Assembly: GCA_004151065.3 (NCBI GenBank)
Contig: NWUY0304991242.1
Span: forward strand, 1 to 33,151
Source of the DNA: Larix sibirica
Lineage: Eukaryota; Streptophyta; Pinopsida; Pinales; Pinaceae
Direction of reading: 5' to 3'
Length of the DNA stretch: 33,151 nt
The notes below the pieces were generated by a model. It did no database searches and had not been told where the DNA came from. It saw nothing but the letters and a program-made list of their open reading frames with translations. The translations under genes were made by a program, and so were the position numbers. Each line of letters begins with the position of its first letter. Within the stretch, counting starts at the first letter, position 1. Below, in pieces: positions 11,021 through 22,039 of this stretch.

Positions 11021-11770
11021 GTGAACTCTCTTCTCTCGGCCATGGAAAGGGAACATCTCTCTTGTCAGTTGTAAACTTGGTTTATCCGGCTGCCTTACCT
11101 TCCCCGGGTGCAAGTATAAAGAGGCGAGCCATCCACTTTTCTTCTATTTCCTTGCCAATTGCATAGTCAACTTCACTCTAGCAACATGTCTAGCCATTTT
11201 ATTGTATGGCGGGGTACATCTCCTCTATCGGGCATAATTTAACATGCAGGTATGATCAAACGGGGTGAGGGAACCCACTCCCCCGACCAAATAAGGGGGT
11301 CCTTCTCCTTCTCTGCTAGCTCCAGCTTTATAACTGCTTTGGCGCTCGCTTGCTTACGTTGCCTCTCTCTCCCTATCATATCTTTCCCTTCCCTATGTGG
11401 TGTCACTCGTTGCCCTTTGTTCGTGTGGTTCCTTTCTATCTTTCTGCCGGGCCTGTCTGGTTATGTGGGTTATTACAGGGAGTATTAGTAAATAGAAACT
11501 TTGAATGAGGCTCTGCCTATGCGACTTACTTATTATATAGACCCGATCGGGCCTTTGAAACTGATCTGTTATAAAGGTTAAACATAATGTAGAGAAATAA
11601 GATTAGTGAGCTAACACAAAGAAAGGTGTTTTTCAAGTTCAAAGTATGATCATGATCAACAACTTATTTCAACGAACTGCCCAACTAAACCTGCTGGAGT
11701 AATAGTAAACAGCTAAACGAACTGCCAGAGCGAGCAATCCCAGCAAAGCCTAGTGGTGCTTACCCACTAT
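11021..11770. other. Spacer, no recognisable gene
   Basis: A T/C-rich stretch gives a 78-codon frame (11,252-11,488) rich in Ser, Leu and Phe, with no family resemblance. Nothing else is visible. Confidence 0.45.
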
Positions 11771-11774
11771 ATGC

Positions 11775-12260
11775 ATGCCCCACGAGATACAGGGGTCTTG
11801 CTACAACCCTTACGCTACGCTCCTCATATTTTTATTCCCTTCAAGAGTGAGCCTAGCGAAAGACTTCGTTACAGACAATAAGGCACAAGGAAGGACGTTG
11901 ACTTCTCTAAATAAGGCCTGGAAGGGGGACCCCGGCCAGTTTAGATTGGGTTACTTTATGAATAACATAGTTGGAGGTGAGGCAGAAACACGGGCAGGCT
12001 ACAGTCATCTTACCAAAGTGATCCCATGAATGGACAACAGCACAATCTTACAAAAGAGAGGATCCCCGCCAGCTAACGGGCACGATATCCCAAATGACAC
12101 ATACATCAAACATGCCAAGAAGCTATGGGACGATAAATACGGGACGGTAAGGGAGGGGCCGAATGAGGCACAGCCATTTTGTTCAGAGCCGATTGACACT
12201 CATCGCCATCTGATAGACCAGGTCCCACCAGTCACTGCCTTTCAACCCAGGGATATTTAG
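11775..12260 (+). other. Unrecognised long open frame broken by one TGA
   Basis: One reading frame runs from an ATG at 11,775 to a TAG ending at 12,260 with a single internal TGA at 12,027-12,029. The TGA is followed directly by an in-frame ATG at 12,030, giving 84 and 76 codons. Codon use is mixed rather than repeat-like, which sets it apart from the surrounding tracts. The second half is charged (Lys, Asp, Glu) with scattered His, Trp and Cys. I recognise no domain, signal peptide or membrane segment. It may be a relic of a captured gene, two small genes, or chance. Confidence 0.2.
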
Positions 12261-12358
12261 GTTACATACCCGAAAGAAGAAAAATGTACTTGCCAAATAT
12301 GTATCATTCGGGTAATCTCTTATAGAATCCAAGTTAATGCACATCTTAAAAGAGCCTA

Positions 12359-12410
12359 ATTCAAGTGGATCCGCTTATGGCTACCATCTGAAGCACCACC
12401 GTTTGGAACA
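12359..12410. repeat. Diverged ~50-bp repeat, copy 2
   Basis: Partner of 6000-6052 in the same orientation, aligned by shared words with point changes and small indels. Confidence 0.7.
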
Positions 12411-12939
12411 GGCACAAAGTATTTGTTGAACAGCATCTTGAAAAATATTATCATTACCCCATTTATAGGTAAAGAAACCTTTCCGTTAGGGGGGAGTGGG
12501 TGAACCACATTACTATATAAGCTCATATATAGTGAAACCTAAATAATAGAGTTCAGATAAGTTAAGATATTGGGTTACCCATTGAATACTTCTGACTACT
12601 TCGGTGCGGGACACAACTTTAATATACTCACGAATTGAAAAAACTATTTCTTTTCATATTTCTTATTAACAATTCTATTTTCACTATTAAAGAATAAAAT
12701 CATACCGGGGTTACAAGTAATTATTTATATATATATATATATGAAATTTGAGCTTTTCAGTAACTTTCCCTATATCTTGATGGTTTGAGGCACGAAGCAA
12801 GAAGGATTCATACTAGCCCCCTCTTACTAGGCATGCCTACACCCCCCATTATAGGAGATAGGAGCCCTTTTAGAGTCAAACCCATTTCACAAAGAAAGAT
12901 TCATGATGCTGCCAGGAATTATATAATATATGAATCTGC
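12411..12939. other. AT-rich spacer with microsatellite
   Basis: No open frame of interest. A run of 17 alternating T/A bases lies at 12,726-12,742. Nothing else is seen before the triplet-rich block begins. Confidence 0.5.
12726..12742. repeat. (TA)n microsatellite
   Basis: Seventeen uninterrupted alternating T and A bases. Confidence 0.9.
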
Positions 12940-13237
12940 GGGTTAAACTGCTGTTGGGAATAATGCTGCTTGAACTGGTGATGCTGGTCAGAATGATAAG
13001 GCTGCTGCTGGAAATGAGACTGGGAATAATACTAATACTGGTGCAACTGCTCATGGGGATGCCCACTGGAACGGCTGGTTGTAGTGCTTTTGGAATTGCT
13101 ATGGCAAATGAGGCCGGGAATGCTGATATGGCTGCTCCTTCTGTTTATGGAAATGACCCTAGGAATCAAGCTGTTTCAACTGCTTGTGGTACTAAGAAGA
13201 CTGGTTATACTGGTGTTTATAGGTTTGAAGTTTGGTA
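12940..13237 (+). repeat. Second phase-locked triplet-rich block
   Basis: This 300-bp block has the same GCT, GGT, ACT, AAT and GAT triplet vocabulary as 3320-5720. The word at 13,104-13,121 matches 3425-3442 with one synonymous change, giving the same peptide ANEAGN in phase. The Ala/Gly/Asn-rich phase runs from about 12,947 to 13,060 with one TGA, then shifts by one base and continues to a TAA ending at 13,238. No domain is recognisable. The shared peptide word means the two blocks descend from a common sequence or repeat process. Confidence 0.6.
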
Positions 13238-13239
13238 AA

Positions 13240-13930
13240 AGCATCTTATTAACCACCAAGATAGGATATAAGTATATAGAGTAGAGTAGGAGGTGGAGCT
13301 TATAGATCAGTAATTGAAAGACTACTTTAGTAGGTTGTTGCATTTTCATTGATCGTTGCTATGTGTGAGCAGAAAGAGATAGATCTTTGCAGCTCAATAT
13401 TTAGTTCGTCCAGTAAAATAAGGTGAAACACCATAACCCCTAAAGGACAGACGATTGAAGGGGATCTGGGGGTTTCATATGTCAAGAAATAACCCCATTG
13501 GATCAGTTTATGCTTCCTCCTCCCTGATACGAACGACCACCGGAGATAGCATTAGCCCCTGCTTGCTCGAAGCACCTGTTTAATTAGCCAAAAAATGTGA
13601 TAACATAAAAGGGGGTGATTTATCAGGTGGGTCAACAGAGACAAAGGTAAGAGCAAGAGCAAGGGTAACAAGAAGGTAAAGTAATATTTAGATTATATAA
13701 TCTAAGATCTAAGATCTAAATCGTTGATCCGATGATCCGTTTATTAACCACTTAGCCCAGGAAGTCTTCCACGGTTTAAGCAGCATCCATGAGGTCTCTC
13801 CCGGATCTCTAGTGTTCTAAGGGTCCATATCCACTTGATAGGAATGATGAACCAGTTCAAATTGATGACCCGACCGAACGCAGGCGGGGAGCAGGGAACC
13901 ACACCTTTATTCTTCGTATAAGAGCAAATT
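13240..13930. other. Spacer with an 18-bp palindrome
   Basis: No gene is seen. A perfect palindrome at 13,688-13,705 is followed at once by two copies of AAGATCT (to about 13,717). Short AAGAGCAAGAGCAAG repeats lie near 13,650. Confidence 0.5.
13688..13705. repeat. 18-bp perfect palindrome
   Basis: TTAGATTATATAATCTAA is its own reverse complement over all 18 bases. It is AT-rich and could extrude a short hairpin or arise by chance. Confidence 0.8.
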
Positions 13931-14420
13931 GCCTTCTAATGTAATACAGGAGGAGTGCCTTTTTCTCTTTATCATTCCAAAACCCTACTACCTCCAACCA
14001 CCTTTTCTTACCTATAAGGAGACTTTCGACTCTTCTTCTTTAATCCTGTCTATCCTTTACCCAGGGATCTTTACTTACAAATCCTACCTGCTACCCCCCC
14101 TTATAATAAGTCTAAAAGGGTGGACAGAAATAGGAATTGATTCTTCAGGATTTATTATAAAGTAGCCTCCCTTCGTTACTAATGCATTCCGGTATTATTG
14201 GTAGGTAGCAGCCTTATTGGTAAGTAGCTAAGAAACATACCTATTAGTAACCGTACTATTTCTTGTGCATTAATATGTATCCCATTCTATAATCCCTACG
14301 GTAGGGCAGTAGTAGTAGGATGGGTAAGGCCTTCGGTAACAATCCTTCTCTATTAGTAACAATGCTTCAAAATGGGCCTTTAATATAATAATGCGAACCA
14401 GCACTCTTTTCCCTCAACAT
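13931..14420. repeat. Pyrimidine-rich then GGTA/TATTAGTAAC word tract
   Basis: The first half is C/T-rich and yields a 78-codon frame (13,929-14,165) that I cannot place. From 14,165 to 14,380 the words TTGGTAGGTAG, TTGGTAAGTAG, CTATTAGTAAC and GTAGTAG recur in drifting copies. No RNA gene is visible. Confidence 0.45.
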
Positions 14421-15300
14421 TGATGTGCATATACCACCCTTGGAACCAACAGAGTGAATACGCAATTCGTGGTTTTGCGTCTGCGTCTTCCCAACGAGGA
14501 ATGCATGTCGGAGATTCATCTTCCATCTATATAATAAAAACTCTATTGGCTAGTATCCTATGGGCTAGGGTTGTTAACTTCTTTTCGGTAACCTTTATTC
14601 TATTCGGAAAAGAAATAAAAGTCCTACCCTTTTTTTATTTGTTCAAAAAAGATAGAAGAGTTTTTATTCTTTATTTGCTCATTCATAACTACTCCCGATT
14701 TATTTTCTACGCAGCCTTGAGCAATATATAAGTAAACTTGAGGGGGTTGCGTCTTTAGGTAAATAATAAGTAGTGGTGGGAAAAGACGTTCTAAAGGAAA
14801 GGTACGCCGTTCAACGCTGACAAAGGAACGCTCTCTATCCTTAAAGAGCAGTAAACGACAGCGTTTTAATTGCTCTAGCTTTACTACTCCCACGTGCAAG
14901 CCCTTTTGACTTGTTCAAAATAGGTTTCGGCATGAAAAAAGATTCATGGTAGATATCTGGCCGTACATTGCACCGATCCCTCAAGGCCGTTCCCTGCTTT
15001 TCCCTCTGGATAGGTTGGATTCGGCCTTGAACATCCATGCTGTTATCTAAAACAATAACAACTTCAAGTTGAGATCTCTCTCGAATGGCGAACAAGAGGA
15101 ATGCGCTATGACTAGAACCGTAGAAGACAAGATACGATCGGTTATAATTAATAGCTCCACCTACACATTCTGGATCACTCCATCTTGTATATCCCACCCA
15201 AACAACAACCTTATTATAACCCGTTCTTTACTTGTTATTCGAAACAGTTTGAAACTCATTATTTGCGAAACGTAGCTTGCCTAATTATTATGGCGAAATA
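14420..15300. other. Non-repetitive segment with overlapping unrecognised frames
   Basis: Unlike its neighbours this segment is not word-repetitive and carries open frames on both strands: 14,420-14,731 plus, and 14,624-14,899 and 14,841-15,197 minus. I compared them mentally with the ribosomal, cytochrome c maturation, ATP synthase and NADH dehydrogenase proteins of plant mitochondria and found no convincing match. It is the likeliest place for a decayed or very divergent organelle gene, but I cannot support one. Confidence 0.25.
14841..15197 (-). other. Unrecognised 118-codon open frame
   Basis: Outside the retroelements this is among the longest open frames in the window. It is hydrophilic, with a short hydrophobic patch around residues 26-38 and a second around 46-51, and many Arg and Lys residues toward the C-terminus. 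There is no domain I can name, no obvious upstream signal, and its 3' end overlaps another minus-strand frame (14,624-14,899) in a different phase. Chance is a real possibility. Confidence 0.15.
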
Positions 15301-16690
15301 ATGGGGAGCAAACAAACATAGGGATTAGGGACGACGCAATCTATCTATTAGTGCGAGCAAGATCTATAGTAAAGCACCCTTTCTCCTGGGGCACTGCGAT
15401 TAGAGATCACCGGTTTAGGTTTACTGCGCTCTCCCCAGATCCGAGTGAACTTGTAAACAATTGGAGATCCATGGATTTTTCGGGTTCTTTCTTCCTTCTT
15501 CCCTCCCTTTCCCTCACGCACAAGGATGAGATGGTTCTTCATTCTTATACTATTAATAATAACTTGGAAGTTGAGTGCTTCAAATTAAAAGCTACGTTGT
15601 TTTTACAAATTCAAAGCGGTTGAGCAACTTGCCGGCCGGATATAGAGCCGGTCTTTCCAATGACCTCTTAAGATCCGTTTCAAGAGCGCTCTCCCAGCGA
15701 TATATATGAAAAAGGTAAAGTGCTTAAAAGCAGCTCTCTCCCGTCCGTCGTTTTAAGAATACCCCATTGGTCGAGTTTCCTATAGACGTATTAACAACAT
15801 GCATTCATATTACGTATGTCATAACGTGCCCTTAAGGAAGGAGGGAGTGCTCGACCTGGAACAACAACGTAGCTTCAATGCACTCGCTAGGGCTCGACCT
15901 TAAAAAGATGGGGCCCGCACAATTGACTTCTTATTTGAAAGTTTCAACCACAACATGCATTCATAACCCGGTTTCACGATGCCTTACCTCTCCTATTAGT
16001 CCCACCCACAACCGAGCAACAATGCACTAAGCCCTCGCCCTTAAGAGTGCTTATCCGGGAGCTCTCTCAGATTGTATAGAGAGCGGGTTGATTCCCCTTT
16101 CCCTTGATCCCCTTTTTCCAGTTTTTAACATATATAATAGAGAAGGTTAAATGCATTCTAATTAATAGCAGCCTGCAGGTTCAATTCTAGCAGGGGCCGG
16201 CGCTCGTATTAATTAGAGTGCCTTTCCTGGTTTTGTCGGACTCTAGGGACATGTGTAATCAATCGGGTTTGTCCGGTTCTTTGTTTATATACTTCCCTCC
16301 AGACTGCGATTTGAAACATCGAATGGCCACTGGTTTTAAAGAAAAGAAATGAGAGAACGTTTTCTGGGTGAGGACTTGCTTGGTGGACCCACTATGAACA
16401 GTTGCCGCGTCTTTCTGGGACGACCATTGCGCAATATTACTGCTTAGGACCAATTAAAGAAATTCATTTAGACTTCTCTCCGAGTTACTCTGTATGGTAT
16501 ATACGGCAAAGGATTACCCCTGGACTTCCTTAAAGTTGGAAATTCAGTAATTAAGAGTTGGCGTGGTCACTGAAAGGTATTAGCCCAACGCAAAATGGAA
16601 AATTCCATAAGAAAGTAAGAAAGGTGGTATCTCCGTATGATAGATAGTATCAAGTTATCCTTCCTACGTGAACCTGGCTTTGAAGTGGTA
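15300..16690. other. Spacer, no recognisable gene
   Basis: Frames at 15,351-15,623 (plus) and 16,259-16,453 (minus) match nothing I know. A CTGCAGGTTCAATTCTAGCAG word at about 16,174-16,194 resembles a tRNA T-arm, but no acceptor stem or anticodon arm fits upstream. Confidence 0.45.
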
Positions 16691-17340
16691 AATTTATTTC
16701 CCAATGAAACCTTTTTAGAGTTGGTAATGCGCTAATGCGTCTTGAAGGGAAAGCGAACAGAATGCGAATTGACTTGTGAATGCGGGCTGTAGAATGGGAC
16801 GTGAGATGTTAATCAAGTAAGAGCTCTAATTATTCGGTACGGTAATGATGGGACCAAAGGGTGTGTATGATTGGTACGCTGTGAATGATGGGTACGTGCT
16901 ATTGCCGTTTAAGTTGTAACTTGCCTTCCCAGAAGACTAATAAGTTCCCTTTCATTGGCCACTCCTTCCCCCCGGCCGGCCTCATCGGCAGACTCCTCCT
17001 CATCAGTTGAGAGAATCAATCTGGTAGGCTCCTTCAATCTAATTAGAGCCATAGGATAATCCACGGAAGTATTCTCATTTTGTCCCCCCCGCAAGTCCTA
17101 TAATATCCTAATTTATGCTAAAATGCAAATTCAAGTAAGTAACACAATTTGTTTCAGAGTTAATAAATAAGGGGTATCCAGTGGGTCTGAAAGCTGTTGG
17201 GTGTGTTCGCTAATCATATACTGAAGGGTCATATGTTGGGAATTGCGGATGTAACGTGTCGTGTATGGCGTAGGTGGAAGCATGGGAACGTGGTAATGAA
17301 AGAAAGCGTACTGTGTTACGGGTGAGTTACCAGGGCAGTT
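16690..17340. repeat. Degenerate GAATGCG/GGGTACG tract
   Basis: GAATGCG, GCTAATGCG, GATGGGTACG, GGTACGCTG and GTAATGATGG variants recur at 16,720-16,910 and 17,160-17,330. Ordinary sequence lies between. The GAATGCGGGC word at 16,778 is shared with the tract at 9340-10,060, linking two tracts 7 kb apart. Confidence 0.55.
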
Positions 17341-18129
17341 GCCTTCGCCCGGTGGGCCGTCGCCTCAGCTCCAACTATGTTTTCTATCAAGTTAATTTCT
17401 CTAATCAGTAGCGTGTGCAGCCTTCTCCCCCATAAGACTTATTCTTATCAGTCCCCTTGCTCCTTTATTTTCCCGGCCATCCAACTCGGAATCCTTCCTT
17501 ATTAGTTTTTGATAAAATTATCCACTTGCATTTTATTGCTTAAAGTGCTAGGCATCACACTATATAACGTCTGGCGGCGGATGTCCATACTAGGCGGACT
17601 GGGCGTACAATTATTCTATCCTATAGCGGTAAGGGTACTTGGGATGTTTGGAGAAAGGAGGGGAATGGGTGCTATCACCTCATGGGGGGGCAGTCTCTGA
17701 CGTCTGGTGGAAACTATATGGTAAACTAAAGCAACATGCTCGTAAGTAATATGCTGCATAATAGCAGGCAGTTAGTTTCTATTTCGTAGCCTGGTAGGTG
17801 GTCTGCCTAGCCTGTAGCATAGGTTTGAGGCAAGTGGATAAAGAAAAAGAATGGGGCAAGAGATAGACTAAAGTAGAAAGCCGGCAGCCCTTGATCACCC
17901 ACCTTAGATCTGGGTAGGCAAGAGATATACGTAAGCCAGCCGTCTACCCAGCCAGCAGCCCTATTGAATGTTCGCTGCTCACCGATAGCCACGTAGATAG
18001 ACCTTTCCTCATTCAATAAAAAATATCTCTATCCACGAGCTGGCTTTCAAGGAGGTGGGCAGGAGATGAGGTCGACTATTCACCTAACAGTCTAAATGGA
18101 TCAAAGGATAAAAAATGGCTTTCAATAGG
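17341..18129. other. Spacer with GGCGG-word stretch
   Basis: At 17,560-17,700 the words CTGGCGGCGG, TAGGCGGACTGGGCG and GGGATG recur weakly and create a fortuitous 63-codon frame. A 69-codon minus-strand frame at 17,807-18,016 is unrecognised. No RNA gene is seen. Confidence 0.4.
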
Positions 18130-18820
18130 GCTAGGTGATATTCCTTCAGTGCCCTTAAGCTTCCTTTCTGCCCTTAAATAGTGCTCTTAAGCTTCCTTTC
18201 AGTGCCTTCTGACTCTCTCTGTTTTACTAACTTTATCTGGCTGGTCCTGCCAATAAGACTAACCTCTCACTCAAATGGGACTGACTCAACCACTCATATG
18301 GATCTCTCCTTCCACGACTCACTTACTCACTGACTCACTAGCCCTTCCAAGGAGCCCTTACTCAACGGCTCATAAACCGTTCATAGAAAAACTAGTTCAT
18401 AAATCGTATAAGTGGTATGCATGGATCTCGTCTCTCCTCAGTGAAGAAAGAATCTATCCAGAATTATGTATTTTTAATCGGGTGTTTTCCACCGGACGGA
18501 GGGATATGTATTGCCAGCGTTAGAGGAACCAGAAAGTCCTGCTTGCAATTGATGGATTTACGGCCTAGTTGGATCACAAACATCCGACCTTATACCTTAC
18601 TGCCTTAGATCTTCTCTATCTGCCTTAATTGTTATCCGTTTCTTTTCTCTGTCCCTGCCTGATACCGCCTAACTGTGCTGCTCGCTGATCTACATCTTGC
18701 TGACTTACCGCTTCGAACTTACTGCCTGCTGATCGATCTATCTCCTGCTCCCTTGCGAACAACCACCAATACCTACGGCCTAATTCTGAATCAAAGGGCA
18801 GCATTCCCTCGATCAACTAA
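18130..18820. repeat. Degenerate CTTAAGCTTCC, GACTCACT and CTTACTGCC tract
   Basis: Three vocabularies follow one another. CTTAAGCTTCCTTTC occurs exactly at 18,154-18,168 and 18,186-18,200, 32 bp apart. ACTCACT variants fill 18,260-18,345. CTTACTGCC and CTGCCTGAT variants fill 18,590-18,740. Frames here translate the repeats. Confidence 0.6.
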
Positions 18821-20340
18821 GGTGAAGGTGGTAAGATAAAGTCTGATATAATGGGTGTATGCGCGTGAGTATAAGTGTTTTATAGGGTAAAGAGTAAATA
18901 GCATGCCTCCCCTACTGAGATTCCTGGCTTCAGCAATAGGTTTGGGATCAGTAAGGAGGCAGGCGGTATTGATAGGTTGGAAAAATAGAAAGGTGGTTGG
19001 TAGCAGGCAATAGATCGGCCGAACGTTAAGTAAAGTATGGGCTAAAGTTCTAGCAATGCTGTAAGCTTTACCAATAACGTGTCAATGGCCTCCCTAAGTG
19101 TAGTAGTCAGTGTCATCCCTAAAAGAAGATATAAAATAATATAGAAAGTTTACAGGTTGCATCAAGTGGTCATAATTTATTTATGGCATCCACCCAAAGT
19201 TCTAACTACCCTGCCTTTTTAGTAACCACCTAACCATATTGAACTTGAGGCCCACCGCCTACCTACCCTTGATGCACCTTCTTCTTTATCCCTTTACTGC
19301 TTTTACTCTCCCTTTTTTTCCGTTCCCGATGCCCCCACCCAATAAGTTCTTATCGGCTTCGCACCTTTCTTTTCACTTTTATTCTTCCTTTCTTGCCTTC
19401 TTCCACATGTAAGTCTGTCCCTATTCTCGCCCCTCCGTCCGTCGGGGTTATATCTGTTGTCATTGTCCGTTGGACCACTGCTCTCAACTGGCCCTCAAGA
19501 AAAGAAATCAATAACTCCGTGTGCTTTAAGGGTAATACTCCACAACACCTATTCCATCAGTTCTAGTGCATGTGGGCTACAGCTACTACTCTACATACTA
19601 CGCAATAGTATAGTATAAATTATATACAATGATTGCATATAGCCGTTTCGGATCTAATTCCACCAGTAGCTTTATTCCTTGGAACATAATCACTTGTCAT
19701 CCATACGTTTAATTTCCATGCTCTCTATTTAGTGCACCACCTACCTCTCCGTTCTGTGGGCCATCTAAGTTATGTTGATTCTAAGACCTACAAATTATTT
19801 CCCCCCCCACCAAATAAATACTTAGGACTTCCCTCTCATTCATCTAGCGGGAAGGACTTCTATTTCATCGGGGTGCTACCCTGGCTTTAATAGATATGCT
19901 ATCTAGTAACAACATGGCTCAATTTCGTCCGATAGCGACACGTAATGGGTGCAACTAACCACTGGGATTACAACATAATGCACCTCCTTTACTGGCACTC
20001 CCTACCGGACCTGCATGAATTAAACTACCTGACTTGCATTAATGGTACTCCCTCTATCCCTTTCCTTGAATGTCTCTATCTAGCCCCTATCCCTTAGGTT
20101 TAGAGCTCTTTCTAGGCTTTTTGTGAACGATTTGTATATCCACTGTCTGTTGCATATGACTCCATCAACGGGTGAATCATATAAAACGAGCTTTAGTAAC
20201 TCGCTGAAGGTCTTGCTTAGTCCTGTCCCATGCACATAGTCATCATCGTTAACTGCACATAGTTTCTTCCGGGGGTATGGGGAACTTATGATGGTGACCT
20301 CAATCTCGGGTATGATGTGGCGCACCTTATTTTATTGTGG
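18821..20340. repeat. Spacer with pyrimidine-rich and CTCCCT/ACTTGCATT words
   Basis: A C/T-rich stretch covers 19,190-19,480. Between 19,980 and 20,060 the words GCACTCCCTACC, GGTACTCCCTC, CCTGCATGAATTAA and CTTGCATTAATGG recur. A minus-strand 81-codon frame at 20,080-20,325 is open but unrecognised; its AACTGCACATAG and TGCACATAGTC words recur at 20,715-20,780, which argues against coding. Confidence 0.45.
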
Positions 20341-21690
20341 TCTAGTGGCAATTACTTATCCTCTCCCGGGTATGTGGGTAAGGCTTCCTTCTCTCTTATT
20401 TCAGGTATGTTTGAACGAGTTATGGCTTTAACGGTGCTCCCTGGCGGACTTCTCTCACGTACGTTGTAAGCTAGGTAACTAAAGCAATACGGCTCATCTG
20501 TTAATAACTTGGCTTAATATATACCATCTGGTGGTAACATGGGAACATAACCAACCCATCTTGTTCGTCTGGTCGAAGGGTTTATTCATCTTGGGTATCA
20601 TTATATGAGTAACCTTATGGTATGTGCTTTTTATGTAAACCAGCAGCCGACCAGCAAGCAATAACAGGTTGTAGTTTTGGGAATGGATGTTTTGTTATCG
20701 CTCACATATTTGCTCACTGCACATAGCCCTCCCCCGCCGCGTAAACATAGTTGTTGTCGTTGAACATTGCGCATAGTCGTTGTATTCGTTCGTCTAGCGC
20801 CTTGGCTAACGTTATAGCCCTTTATCTCTAGCTACTACCTACAGTTCGTTCTCGCATCACAGGGTTTTATCAAGCAAGCCAAGCTCCTTCCGTTGGCCCA
20901 CGCAAGCATAGAAGGCCTAGCTTAAGCGTCCGTTATAACTGGACCTGCGCCGCCGTTCGGTATCTTCCTTTCAGCCAGTAATAAAGTCCAGAAAGCACGT
21001 CGTAAGTAATCCGCATCCTACCCGCTGGTTTCATTAATTAATTGTTCCAACCCGCAGCACAGTAGCGACGACAATTCTGCCTGCTATATAGCGAGCTATA
21101 AATCTATAACAGCGGGGGTTATACCTAAAAACCTAAAAGCAATTGACGGCATCCTGCCAGTCATAGTGAGACGTCGTAAAATGTAAATCATCAGTAATAT
21201 AAAAAAAACTGGGAGGGAAGCAATATAAGTTATTAAGATATGGGCCGAGCTTTATCAAATATTACTATTTGACATGTGAGTGATTGACCTTGTGTATGAT
21301 GCACCACCCATTTAAATGGACTAACCAGCATGTAAAATGCTGACCCTTTATCCTTCCTTGGTCTATTATTCCTGGTCCTTACCATGCATGTAGATATCCA
21401 TCCAGTAATGTAATGACCGAGCTTGCATTGACGAGATTCGGCAACAAGCAACAAATTCAACCTGCCTGAACTGGAAGTGTGAGGACCTAGGGGTGGGGGC
21501 GAGGGGTGAGGTTACGAACCCACTCGACAGCAGTGGTGGAGGGGAATATGAGGGATAACCTTACCTTCACATAGTTCAGGTAAGTATGAGCAAGCAAGCT
21601 CCGTTGAAGCACTAGTGTGTTCAACCTGTTCACCTACCCTGGATGCTTTCTGTTCATCCACACATTACGCTTTCAGTAAACAATAGGGGC
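20341..21690. other. Spacer, no recognisable gene
   Basis: CATAGTCGTTG and CGTTCG-type words recur at 20,700-20,850. The rest is unremarkable, with no frame above 75 codons and no RNA gene seen. Confidence 0.45.
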
Positions 21691-21691
21691 C

Positions 21692-22039
21692 TCAACAATA
21701 TAGGTCTGCACTATAGGTCTGGACACACGATAGAGACCTGGACGATAGAGGTAGGGATAAGCCATAATACCCCTCAAACAAGTACCCATTATAAAACTTA
21801 TCACGACCCGATATGAAGAGAGCATTCAGTGAAATAGGTTCGCTTTCATTTACACTTCTTTCTTTACTTAGTTTATGCTTTATGTTATGAAGAGTGGGCG
21901 CTTGATGTATGATGCTTTCTGTTTTCAATATGCAATAGAAGGATGATAGCATCCCAGACGGAAAACCCCAGCACAGGAGTTGAACGCTACGCGGGATGGG
22001 ATGGAATAAGATATGCGGGAATAAAATCCAATATTTCAT
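21692..22039 (-). other. Unrecognised 115-codon open frame
   Basis: The first 35 residues are hydrophobic with several Pro, Cys and Trp, then a Lys/Ser/Glu-rich stretch follows, then a Tyr/Leu/Ser-rich tail. The tail is encoded by a degenerate repeat of TATAGGTCTG, GATAGAGACCTGG and GATAGAGG words at 21,700-21,755, so at least that end is repeat-derived. No family is recognised and there is no supporting neighbour. Confidence 0.15.

Noticed and set aside
16174-16200. Possible tRNA T-arm (CTGCAGGTTCAATTCTAGCAG)
   Set aside because: The stem has a mismatch and no acceptor stem, D-arm or anticodon arm can be placed upstream.
20080-20325. 81-codon minus-strand frame
   Set aside because: Its coding words recur in degenerate form 500 bp away, which fits a drifting repeat better than a gene.
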